From NCBI GenBank assembly GCA_963822905.1, contig CAWGJF010000007.1, positions 1 through 64,000 on the forward strand: DNA of 64,000 nucleotides, given 5' to 3'. The translations under genes were made by a program, and so were the position numbers. Origin of the DNA: CAWGJF01 sp963822905 (GTDB taxonomy: Bacteria > Bacteroidota > Ignavibacteria > Ignavibacteriales > Ignavibacteriaceae). This document shows, in pieces, positions 1-8,001 of the stretch (positions within the stretch are counted from its first letter, which is position 1; each line of letters begins with the position of its first letter). The notes beneath the pieces are model-generated. The model was given only the letters and a program-made list of their open reading frames with translations, searched no databases and had not been told where the DNA came from.

Positions 1-849
1 GAAAGCTTTGATAAAAATTGGGTGAAAAGCGGGACAAGAAGATTTGTCACTTACACGAATCTTGATCCCGGCTCGTATACATTTCACGTTAAATCAACAA
101 ACAGTGATGGAGTATGGAGTAACAACGAAACTCAAATAGCAATTATTATACATCCTCCATTTTGGGAAACGTGGTGGTTCAGAATTTTGATGTTATTAAT
201 TTTTGCTGGAATACTTTATTTGATGTTTCGAATCAGATTGAAAAGAATTCTTGAGCTGGAAAGATTGAGAGTAAAAATTGCATCTGATTTACACGACGAT
301 ATCGGCTCAGCACTTACCCGCATTTCAATAGAAAGCGAACTTCTGGATACAAATGCAGATCACCTTGAGAGAAAAAAAGCAACTCAAAGAATTTCACAAA
401 TGAGCCGGGAAATTATTACTTCAATGAGTGATGTTGTCTGGTCGATTGATTCAAGGAATGATTCTGTTGAGGACCTTATTAACAGGATGAAAGATTTTGC
501 CTACTCAATTTTATCAGCAAGCAATGTGAGAGTTATTTTTGAAACACAAAATTTAATTCTGCATAAAAAACTAAAGGTGGACGTAAGACAAAACATCTAC
601 CTGATATTCAAAGAAGCTATAAACAATTCAGCAAAATATTCTTCCTCTGAGCAAATTAATGTTGTAATGAAAAATAACAGTGGAAGATTCATAATGATTA
701 TTGATGATCCGGAAACAATTTTTTCCGAACAAAAAATAACAGGTCATGGATTAAGGAATATGCAGATGAGAGCTAAAAGAATTGGTGGCAAAATAGAATT
801 TACAAAAGACAAAGGTTTTAAAATTATTTTTACCGGGAATGAATTATAG
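1..849 (+). CDS. Sensor histidine kinase, 3' part (Y_Y_Y domain, TM, HisKA_3, HATPase)
   Basis: The reading frame is open from base 1, so the gene begins upstream; the GTG at 22 is internal. Residues encoded first form the end of a Y_Y_Y domain (PGSYTFHVKSTNSDGVWS), the beta-sandwich that follows beta-propellers in periplasmic sensors. One membrane segment follows (WWFRILMLLIFAGILYLMF), then a HisKA_3 dimerisation helix with the phospho-accepting His in DLHDDIGSALTR, and an HATPase domain with N-box EAINNSAKYS and a GHGLRNM lid motif. Known role of the family: periplasmic ligand sensing and phosphotransfer to a LuxR/NarL-type regulator, here encoded 54 bp downstream. Odd point: the usual DxGxG box reads DDPETIF, so both glycines are missing. 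Missing upstream sequence probably encodes propeller repeats (inferred). Confidence 0.88.
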   Translation, partial: ESFDKNWVKSGTRRFVTYTNLDPGSYTFHVKSTNSDGVWSNNETQIAIIIHPPFWETWWFRILMLLIFAGILYLMFRIRLKRILELERLRVKIASDLHDDIGSALTRISIESELLDTNADHLERKKATQRISQMSREIITSMSDVVWSIDSRNDSVEDLINRMKDFAYSILSASNVRVIFETQNLILHKKLKVDVRQNIYLIFKEAINNSAKYSSSEQINVVMKNNSGRFIMIIDDPETIFSEQKITGHGLRNMQMRAKRIGGKIEFTKDKGFKIIFTGNEL

Positions 850-851
850 TG

Positions 852-870
852 ACCCGCATCTTTATGCGGT
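852..870. promoter_or_regulatory. Palindromic element, copy 1 (upstream of the response regulator)
   Basis: A perfect 6-bp inverted repeat, CCGCAT-CTTT-ATGCGG, lies 33 bp before the response-regulator start codon. Two near-copies of the same core (CATCTTTATG) precede the next two genes. No T-tract follows, so it is not an intrinsic terminator. It is best read as a protein-binding site, possibly for the adjacent LuxR-type regulator (inference). Confidence 0.45.
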
Positions 871-903
871 TTAAATATAAATTTAAAATAATTAGAATTA
901 GTT

Positions 904-1533
904 ATGATAAGAATTGGAATTGTTGAAGATGATGATTTAATTCGGGAAGGAATACAGAGATATCTGAATTCTCAGGAGAACTTTATCTGCGAGATAATTG
1001 CCAACTGCTTTGAAAACTTTCTTCCTAAATTGAGAGATGAGAATTCCATTGACGTTGCTCTGGTCGATATTGGCTTGCCTGGAATATCAGGGATTAATGG
1101 AATAAAAATTTTAAGAAAAGAATATCCTGATATAAACATTATAATGTTAACAGTTTACAATGATCCAACAAGAATATTCAATTCTTTATGTGCCGGTGCA
1201 TCGGGATACCTTCTAAAAAACACTCCACTGGAAGAAATAAAAAAATCAATTGAGATGCTGGACGGCGGCGGTTCTCCGATGTCGCCGGAAATTGCAAGAA
1301 AAGTGATTGAGTATTTTAATCCGAAGAAAAAAGTTGGATATAAATCTGGTTTAACACAAAAAGAAAATGAAATTGTAAATGCTCTGGTTGATGGCTTGAG
1401 TTACAAATTAGTTGCTGATAAAATGGGAATTTCTATTGACACAGTTCGTTTTCATATCAGACATATCTACCGCAAACTTCATGTAAATTCAAAAGCTGAA
1501 GTAATTAGTAAATCTTTGAAGGGAGAAATCTAG
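904..1533 (+). CDS. Two-component response regulator, NarL/LuxR family
   Basis: A receiver domain fills about residues 1-120: the acidic pocket is E8-D11, the phosphoacceptor is D55 in VALVDIGLPG, the conserved Thr is in IIMLTVYND, and the conserved Lys is in GYLLKNTPL. A LuxR-type helix-turn-helix follows at about 145-205 (GLTQKENEIVNALVDG, then SIDTVRFHIRHIYRKL). Length (209 aa) is normal for the family. It sits just downstream of a HisKA_3 kinase, its likely partner, and just upstream of secreted-protein genes. A palindrome immediately in front of it suggests autoregulation (inference). It binds DNA in the cytoplasm; its targets are not known from sequence. Confidence 0.93.
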   Translation: MIRIGIVEDDDLIREGIQRYLNSQENFICEIIANCFENFLPKLRDENSIDVALVDIGLPGISGINGIKILRKEYPDINIIMLTVYNDPTRIFNSLCAGASGYLLKNTPLEEIKKSIEMLDGGGSPMSPEIARKVIEYFNPKKKVGYKSGLTQKENEIVNALVDGLSYKLVADKMGISIDTVRFHIRHIYRKLHVNSKAEVISKSLKGEI

Positions 1534-1562
1534 GGTATTTTCCTACTTCATTCGACTTATTT

Positions 1563-1583
1563 CCCCACATCTTTATGTAGTTG
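1563..1583. promoter_or_regulatory. Palindromic element, copy 2 (upstream of the first beta-helix cargo gene)
   Basis: The core CATCTTTATGTAGTTG with a preceding CCCCA run lies 97 bp before the start codon at 1681. Over 21 bases it differs from copy 3 at one position. The dyad is imperfect here (ACAT-CTTT-ATGT), but spacing and loop are as in copy 1. It is a candidate regulator-binding site. Confidence 0.42.
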
Positions 1584-1680
1584 CCTCATCTAAATTAATT
1601 TTTAATCTTGAATTAAAAATTCTCTCTCTGTCGAAGCTGCTCAAAATTAATAATAAACAATAAACTATTTGGAGAATTGA

Positions 1681-4608
1681 ATGATGAAGATACAAAACAA
1701 ATTATTTATTGGATTTTATGCTATTTGCTCAATAATAATTTTCTGTGGACAAAGTTATACACAGTCAATGAGCGGTAATTACACAGTTGGCGGAACATCA
1801 CCGGACTTTGCAACACTTCAGGATGCTGTCGATGCAGCAATACTAAATGGAATTTCCGGTCCTGTTCTTTTTAATATTCGCCCCGGAACTTATATGAAAG
1901 ACGGTGGTGCTACTACATTAATATGGATTAATACATCAGTTGCAGGGGGATCTGAAGTTAACAGGATTACCTTTCAACCTGATGCTGCTTCAGGAGGAAA
2001 TGTTGATAATGTAATTTTGCAAGCTGATTTCGATTCAAGTTCTATTTACTACATGAAATATCTGGTAGAAATTCAGACAGATTATATCTCTTTCAAAAAT
2101 CTTTCTTTTAGAGATGCTGATTCCATGGATACACCAGCCAGCAATCTCATTTATATAGAACCTTATTTTCAACACCCGCCAATTAAAGATATTATCATAG
2201 ATGGCTGCAGGTTTATTGGAACACCCTATTTTACTCAGGGCAGCAACGGTGAATTCGGAACAGCTACGGGGATTAATGGTAATACCGTTTCAACTGCTTC
2301 AGTAACTAATAGTCAATTTAGTAATTTAAATCTGGCAGTAAATTTCATTCACAACCCCGGAACGGGGGATACTGTAATTGTAAATGATAACAGGTTCGAA
2401 AATCTTTTCCCGGTTTCATCAAATACCGGAGCTGTAAATGGTGGAGCAATAATAACTAATTTAGTTAACGTATATATTCAGAGGAACTTTGTTACCAGTT
2501 CAGCAGGACGTAATGGAATACAGGTTGAATCTCCTGTTACAGGAATTATTGAGGCAAATTATATTACAGGAAATTTCTGGTCAGGACAACTTTTTATTGA
2601 GGGACCCAATGTTACTGATTCACTTTTAGTTAAAAATAATATAATCATAGGAGGTGCAACGTACGGTTCAATGTATGTGGAAACGCGGAATACCAAGCTA
2701 TTACATAATACAATTAATAATATCAGCGGCAGCGGAGTAACTCTTTATGTTAGCGGGGCCCAATGTAGTGTTATAAATAACATAATCCTGGATTTCAATA
2801 CAGGGACTACCTTTAGAATTGATAATAATGCTATTGATGTTATCTCAGATCACAATGTTTTTTATAGGTCGGAGACGATCGGATATTTTGCCCAGGTCGC
2901 TGGTACGTATTATACAACTTTCGATGACTATCGTCTTGCATCAGGAAATGATTCCAACTCAAATTTTACTGATATTGAATTTGAATTTGATTCGCTTGGC
3001 ATTCATTTGGACGAATGCCAGGCACAGGACCCTGTACTCAATGGTATTCATTTGCCTGAGGTTCCGGTTGACTATTATGGTGCTCTACGTGATTCAGTAA
3101 AACCATTTGTGGGTGCAGTTGAAGGAGTTCGTCTTCCATTCGATATGTTCGGCGATCCATATAGAGCAGGATTGGGGGGATTTGCCACTTCTATCGCGCA
3201 AGGTAAATTTGATAACTCATCTGCTCCGGGAATTGCTGTTCCGGATTATGATAACAGCGCAGTTTATCTTTTCCGAAGTAATGGTGAGTTAAGAACCTTT
3301 AATCAATATTCAACACTTTATCCCGGTTTCCGGCCAACCGTTGTTCATTTTTCTGATTTGGATTCTGATGGAAATCTCGATTTAATTGTAGCAGGCGATA
3401 CTTTGGAAGTAGAAGTATGGTGGGGTGATGAAACAGGTAATTTTTCAAGTCCAAATAGTATTCCTACATTTGGCAATGTACGTTCAATCAAGGAAGGACC
3501 TGTTTATAATGACTTCTCCACTATAATGATGACAGAACAGAATGGACTGGTTAGTTACTTGGGATTTTTATTGAGTGATAATACAAGAAGTTTGTGTCAC
3601 GATGTCTTGCGAAAACCGGATGGCATATTTCTGCCTCCGGATACAGTGTACACAGTTATGGCTGATTTCATAAGAACTGACCTAGATACAGACTTAAGTT
3701 TTGATGTTGCTGCACTTACACTTGACTTTCCTTCCTCTGTTGAGGTATTCAATGATGTTCAGGCAATTTTTGATGCTGCAGCTCCCTGCTTTGATACTAG
3801 ATTTGTTGAAGTATATCCCACTGAAGAACTTCTGTTTGGAACCAGTTCCTATCTTGGGAATAATTCAAACATAGTTCTGGAAGATTTTGATAATGATGGA
3901 GATGAGGATATAATTTCTACAGGAGGTGATGACAATAATTTAATATTTATGAAAAACCAGGGTGATTTCACATTTGTTGCTGATACTATTCCGGCTGCTG
4001 CATCGCGGGGTTTAGTGAAGCTTGATTACGAAAACGATGGTGATTTAGATATTGTTACTATTAACAATACTCTTGATAGTGTTGGCATTACTGTTTTCCT
4101 TAATGATGGTGCGGGTAATTTTGAGGAGAAACGAAATTGTTTTCTACCTTTTGCCAGCGGACAGCCTTTTGGTATAGTAGCAGCAGATTTCGATGAAGAT
4201 GGGAGTACCGATATTGCAATGGTTTCAAGATCATTTGGTCAATTAGATTCGTTGTTTGTGTTATATAATCTTGGCGGATTCAATCAAACCACAGATATTA
4301 AGCCTAAACAATTAACTGAATCTCCAGACAAATTCGAACTTTCACAGAATTATCCAAATCCTTTTAACCCTTCAACAAAAATTAATTTTGATCTACCTTC
4401 TGAAAGTAATGTAAAAATAATTGTCTATAATATTCTTGGCGAAAAAGTAACAGATTTGGTAAACGAACAGTTTTCTTCAGGAGTTCATACTGTAGATTTC
4501 AATGCCAATCACCTCGCATCAGGAATTTATATCTACACAATTGAAGCAAAGACAATTTCAGGTACAACCAACTTTTTTAATGCTAAGAAGATGATACTTT
4601 TGAAATAA
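1681..4608 (+). CDS. T9SS cargo: beta-helix plus FG-GAP/VCBS repeat protein, paralogue 1
   Basis: A Sec signal peptide (about residues 1-28) is followed by a right-handed parallel beta-helix region (about 30-420; GNYTVGGTSPDFATLQDAVD start, then many NN-x-I-type turns). Next come VCBS/FG-GAP calcium-binding-like repeats (about 480-860: DLDSDGNLDL, DFDNDGDEDI, DYENDGDLDI, DFDEDGSTDI). A type IX sorting domain ends the protein (about 883-975: QNYPNPFNPSTKI ... MILLK). Known of such architecture: export across the outer membrane and anchoring at or release from the surface. Binding of polysaccharide or adhesion is plausible but unproven, and no catalytic residues can be assigned. SD GGAG precedes the ATG. 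The 3' end is almost identical to that of the next gene. Confidence 0.88.
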   Translation: MMKIQNKLFIGFYAICSIIIFCGQSYTQSMSGNYTVGGTSPDFATLQDAVDAAILNGISGPVLFNIRPGTYMKDGGATTLIWINTSVAGGSEVNRITFQPDAASGGNVDNVILQADFDSSSIYYMKYLVEIQTDYISFKNLSFRDADSMDTPASNLIYIEPYFQHPPIKDIIIDGCRFIGTPYFTQGSNGEFGTATGINGNTVSTASVTNSQFSNLNLAVNFIHNPGTGDTVIVNDNRFENLFPVSSNTGAVNGGAIITNLVNVYIQRNFVTSSAGRNGIQVESPVTGIIEANYITGNFWSGQLFIEGPNVTDSLLVKNNIIIGGATYGSMYVETRNTKLLHNTINNISGSGVTLYVSGAQCSVINNIILDFNTGTTFRIDNNAIDVISDHNVFYRSETIGYFAQVAGTYYTTFDDYRLASGNDSNSNFTDIEFEFDSLGIHLDECQAQDPVLNGIHLPEVPVDYYGALRDSVKPFVGAVEGVRLPFDMFGDPYRAGLGGFATSIAQGKFDNSSAPGIAVPDYDNSAVYLFRSNGELRTFNQYSTLYPGFRPTVVHFSDLDSDGNLDLIVAGDTLEVEVWWGDETGNFSSPNSIPTFGNVRSIKEGPVYNDFSTIMMTEQNGLVSYLGFLLSDNTRSLCHDVLRKPDGIFLPPDTVYTVMADFIRTDLDTDLSFDVAALTLDFPSSVEVFNDVQAIFDAAAPCFDTRFVEVYPTEELLFGTSSYLGNNSNIVLEDFDNDGDEDIISTGGDDNNLIFMKNQGDFTFVADTIPAAASRGLVKLDYENDGDLDIVTINNTLDSVGITVFLNDGAGNFEEKRNCFLPFASGQPFGIVAADFDEDGSTDIAMVSRSFGQLDSLFVLYNLGGFNQTTDIKPKQLTESPDKFELSQNYPNPFNPSTKINFDLPSESNVKIIVYNILGEKVTDLVNEQFSSGVHTVDFNANHLASGIYIYTIEAKTISGTTNFFNAKKMILLK
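4426..4601 (+). repeat. 176-bp identical segment, copy A (sorting-domain end of paralogue 1)
   Basis: These 176 bases match 7617-7792 without a difference by eye, including every synonymous position. The genes diverge just upstream and through most of their length. The segment encodes the C-terminal two-thirds of the T9SS sorting domain. Confidence 0.9.
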
Positions 4609-4632
4609 TTAATTAAAAACTGAATTAATAAT

Positions 4633-4676
4633 CGGATAGTTTCCTGCAATTATGTCAGAAACTATCCGGATTATAA
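4633..4676 (+). terminator. Hairpin after paralogue 1
   Basis: An 11-bp inverted repeat (CGGATAGTTTC at 4633-4643 with GAAACTATCCG at 4658-4668) lies 25 bp after the stop codon. The following bases are only AT-rich (GATTATAAAATC), not a T-run, so termination efficiency is uncertain. Confidence 0.5.
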
Positions 4677-4741
4677 AATCAAATGTTATTACAACTCCAT
4701 TTAAATTTTCCATCATCTATCTTCCATCAACCAAAATAATA

Positions 4742-4762
4742 CCCCGCATCTTTATGTAGTTG
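4742..4762. promoter_or_regulatory. Palindromic element, copy 3 (upstream of the second beta-helix cargo gene)
   Basis: CATCTTTATGTAGTTG preceded by CCCCG lies 103 bp before the start at 4866, almost the same distance as copy 2 from its gene (97 bp). The surrounding intergenic sequence does not match between the two genes, so conservation of this element alone suggests function. Confidence 0.45.
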
Positions 4763-4865
4763 TTGCAAGTAAAGTATTTTTTTAGAATTCTTACCGGAAA
4801 TTCACAGTACAAAGTAATCGTATATAAAAAATAATTAAGTAAGAAATTATCCTTAAGGTATAACT

Positions 4866-7799
4866 ATGAAAACATTGTTAACTGTAAATATCTTTTTCAT
4901 TATAACGATCGGAATCTTTTCGCAGCCATTAAATGGTTCATACACTATAGGAGGTCAATCGCCGGACTTTGAAACTCTGCAGGAAGCAGCAAATGCCTTA
5001 AAATCACACGGCATTTCGGGTCCAGTATTTTTTAACATTCGCCCGGGCATCTACATGAAAGATAATGGTGCAACGTCAACAATGATTTTAGATAGTTTAG
5101 TTGCAGGTAATTCTCCAGCCAATCGTATTACTTTTCAACCTGATGCTGCCACAGGTGGAAACGTTAATAACGTAATTCTTCAAGTGAATTTCAATATTAA
5201 CTCCAATTCAAATGAAACACAGATAATAAAAGTAGAAACAGATTATACAACTATCAGTAATCTCACTTTTAGAGATGCAGACTCTCTTGATGTACCTGCC
5301 AGATGGCTTATTAGAGTACAAGCTGTTTCTTTTTGGAATGCAACAATTGAAGGACTTATTGTCGATGGGTGTAAGTTCAACGGAACTCTATATTATCCAC
5401 AGGGACAGCAGTTCGGAACTGATATGGGAATATATTCTACGGGTAATCTCATAACAGCTACAATAACTAACAATCATTTTACAAATCTTATGCGTGCTGT
5501 TCAATTCAACGTTGACTTAACAACACCCTCGGGTGATGCAATTGATGTTCAAGATAACCGATTTGATCATCTATATAACGGTTCTTCCGGATCTGGCACT
5601 CCTCTGGGAGGGGCAATTCAAATCGAATGTGCTCATCCAACGATACGAAGAAACTTTGTTGAAAATTCCACCGGTGCCCAGGCAATTATTGTGTCTTATC
5701 CCATTACCGGAATCATTGAAGCGAATTATGTTCTGGGTAATTTTTTAAGTGTCCTGGTTGTGCAATCACGGTCAAGTATTCCTGATAGAACAGACTCTTT
5801 GTCAATTATTAATAATGTACTCCTTGGATCGTCAGCAATATTTTCGGCTACACTTGATGTAAGAATAAGAAACACAAAAATTCTTCATAATACAATCATT
5901 CATAGTAACTCACCTAATAGCAGCATATGTCTGTCTATTTCCGGCGAACAATGTACAGTGCTTAATAATATTATTTTCAGCTACGGAGGTTTTGTAGCAT
6001 ATGATCAGAACGGTGCTAATGGACTTATTTCAGATCACAATTTATTTTACTCTACTTGTACCAACTTTGTACACAGTATTGGAGGAGTATATTATTCTAG
6101 TCTAGAAAATTATCAATCAGCTACAGGGTTGGATATAAATTCAAAATTTAAAGATGTATCATTTGATTTTGATTCTCTTGGCATTCATTTAGATGAATGC
6201 GAAGCTCAAAATTCTGCATTAGATGGTATCCATCTCCCTGAAGTTCCTTTCGATTACTTTGGAACTAAACGAGACACGGTAAAGCCATTTATTGGTGCTG
6301 TTGAAGGAGCGAGATTACCTTTTGATATGTTTGCTGAACCGTTTAGAACATCATTAACCGGGTTTCCACTTTCTATTTCTGCAGGTAATTTTGATAATTC
6401 TTCATCTGAAGGAATTGCAGTGCCGGATTGGGATAACAGACAGGTTCTTTTATTCCACAATAATGGAGCAATCAGAACCTTTACACACTCAGAAACAATA
6501 TTTACAGACTTCAGACCAACTGTTGTAAAGTTTTATGATTTAGATAACGACGGAAAACAAGATTTAATTATCGGTGGTGATACATCCCAGGCTTCAGTAG
6601 AAATTTGCTGGGGAGATGGCTCCGGCGGATTTTCAAATCCTGAACTGGTTCAAACTTCCGGCAGGGTCCGATCTATAAAAGATGGACATCGCTATCTTGA
6701 TTTTTCAACAATCATGCTAACAGAAGACGACGGTTTCCTGCCGGGCGTAAGTTACCTTGGTTTTGTTTATTCTGATGATTCCAGAAATTTATGCCACGAT
6801 GTAATGAGAAATGTTGATGGTCTTCCTGACACAATTTATTCTGTTATGGCAGATTTTGAAAGAACGGATTTGGATAATGATTTATACTTTAATGTCATTG
6901 CGCTTTCAATTGACTTTCCATCCAAGGTATTTGTATTACACAATTTACTTGGAGTATCTATTCCCCTGGCAAATTGCTATGATAGTGAATTTAGAAATGC
7001 TTCAATTACAACCGAATATGAATTTGGAACAAGTTCATATCTTGGTAACAATTCAAATATTGTCTCAGGTGATTTTGATAATGATGGAGATATAGATTAT
7101 ATCTCCACCGGCGCCAATGATAATAACCTGATATTCATGAAAAACCAGGGAAATTTCTTTTTTTCGGCAGATAGTATTTTTACGTCAGCATCACGTGGGT
7201 TGGTAAAGCTCGACTATGAGAATGATGGTGATCTGGATTTAGTTACAATTAATGATGTTCTGGATAGTCTCGGAATTACAGTTTTTTTAAATGATGGATC
7301 TGGAAATTTCGAAGAGAAGAAGAATTGTTACTTACCATTTGCCAGCGGTCATCCGAATGGAATAGTTGCATCGGATTTTGACGGAGATGGGAAAACTGAT
7401 ATTGCAATGGTTTCTAGAACTCCATTCGGAGGTGATTCATTATTTGTATTGTACAACCTGGGCGGCTTGAATCAAACTACAGAAGTAAAAACACCTGAAC
7501 AAATAAATGAAGTTCCTGATAAGTTTGATCTTTCCCAGAATTATCCGAATCCTTTTAACCCTTCAACAAAAATTAATTTTAACCTGCCATTCGAAAGCAA
7601 TGTAAAAATATTCGTTTATAATATTCTTGGCGAAAAAGTAACAGATTTGGTAAACGAACAGTTTTCTTCAGGAGTTCATACTGTAGATTTCAATGCCAAT
7701 CACCTCGCATCAGGAATTTATATCTACACAATTGAAGCAAAGACAATTTCAGGTACAACCAACTTTTTTAATGCTAAGAAGATGATACTTTTAAAATAA
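4866..7799 (+). CDS. T9SS cargo: beta-helix plus FG-GAP/VCBS repeat protein, paralogue 2
   Basis: Same layout and length (977 aa) as the preceding gene: signal peptide (about 1-19), GSYTIGGQSPDFETLQEAAN opening of a parallel beta-helix, Asp-rich FG-GAP repeats (DLDNDGKQDL, DFDNDGDIDY, DYENDGDLDL, DFDGDGKTDI) and a T9SS sorting domain with QNYPNPFNPSTKI. Proteins are clearly homologous throughout, so this is a tandem duplication. The body has diverged, whereas the last 176 coding bases are identical to paralogue 1. It has its own intergenic region with the palindromic element and is followed by a hairpin, so it is probably transcribed separately. Function: surface or secreted polysaccharide-binding or adhesion protein (inference). 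Confidence 0.88.
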   Translation: MKTLLTVNIFFIITIGIFSQPLNGSYTIGGQSPDFETLQEAANALKSHGISGPVFFNIRPGIYMKDNGATSTMILDSLVAGNSPANRITFQPDAATGGNVNNVILQVNFNINSNSNETQIIKVETDYTTISNLTFRDADSLDVPARWLIRVQAVSFWNATIEGLIVDGCKFNGTLYYPQGQQFGTDMGIYSTGNLITATITNNHFTNLMRAVQFNVDLTTPSGDAIDVQDNRFDHLYNGSSGSGTPLGGAIQIECAHPTIRRNFVENSTGAQAIIVSYPITGIIEANYVLGNFLSVLVVQSRSSIPDRTDSLSIINNVLLGSSAIFSATLDVRIRNTKILHNTIIHSNSPNSSICLSISGEQCTVLNNIIFSYGGFVAYDQNGANGLISDHNLFYSTCTNFVHSIGGVYYSSLENYQSATGLDINSKFKDVSFDFDSLGIHLDECEAQNSALDGIHLPEVPFDYFGTKRDTVKPFIGAVEGARLPFDMFAEPFRTSLTGFPLSISAGNFDNSSSEGIAVPDWDNRQVLLFHNNGAIRTFTHSETIFTDFRPTVVKFYDLDNDGKQDLIIGGDTSQASVEICWGDGSGGFSNPELVQTSGRVRSIKDGHRYLDFSTIMLTEDDGFLPGVSYLGFVYSDDSRNLCHDVMRNVDGLPDTIYSVMADFERTDLDNDLYFNVIALSIDFPSKVFVLHNLLGVSIPLANCYDSEFRNASITTEYEFGTSSYLGNNSNIVSGDFDNDGDIDYISTGANDNNLIFMKNQGNFFFSADSIFTSASRGLVKLDYENDGDLDLVTINDVLDSLGITVFLNDGSGNFEEKKNCYLPFASGHPNGIVASDFDGDGKTDIAMVSRTPFGGDSLFVLYNLGGLNQTTEVKTPEQINEVPDKFDLSQNYPNPFNPSTKINFNLPFESNVKIFVYNILGEKVTDLVNEQFSSGVHTVDFNANHLASGIYIYTIEAKTISGTTNFFNAKKMILLK
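7617..7792 (+). repeat. 176-bp identical segment, copy B (sorting-domain end of paralogue 2)
   Basis: Direct repeat of 4426-4601, with a constant offset of 3191 bp. The first mismatch on the left is at 7616/4425 and on the right at 7793/4602. It encodes the end of the T9SS sorting domain. Confidence 0.9.
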
Positions 7800-7808
7800 T
7801 ATTTCCCT

Positions 7809-7832
7809 AACCTGCCCTTTTCGGGCAGGTTT
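7809..7832 (+). terminator. Intrinsic terminator-like hairpin after paralogue 2
   Basis: AACCTGCCC (7809-7817) pairs perfectly with GGGCAGGTT (7823-7831) around a 5-base loop, starting 10 bp after the stop codon. The following tract (TTTGCTCATTCTATTT) is moderately T-rich. Confidence 0.6.
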
Positions 7833-8001
7833 GCTCATTCTATTTCCCGCTGCAAAAATTACTCTTTTAGTAATAAATTCTACATAAATCCCATCAGAAT
7901 CTGATTAACTACCCAACTGTTTTTTGCAATTTCAATAGTTTCCAAATGGTACCCTAATTGCGGCTATAACTTAAAATTAACAAACTATTTACGAGAGAAA
8001 T

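Noticed and set aside
852..870. Intrinsic terminator between the kinase and regulator genes
   Set aside because: The hairpin has no T-tract and the motif recurs in front of other genes without hairpin strength being kept, so a binding site fits better.
2819..3292. Overlapping ORFs inside the first cargo gene
   Set aside because: Alternative-frame readings of a beta-helix/FG-GAP coding region; the encoded sequences are hydrophobic and unlike proteins.
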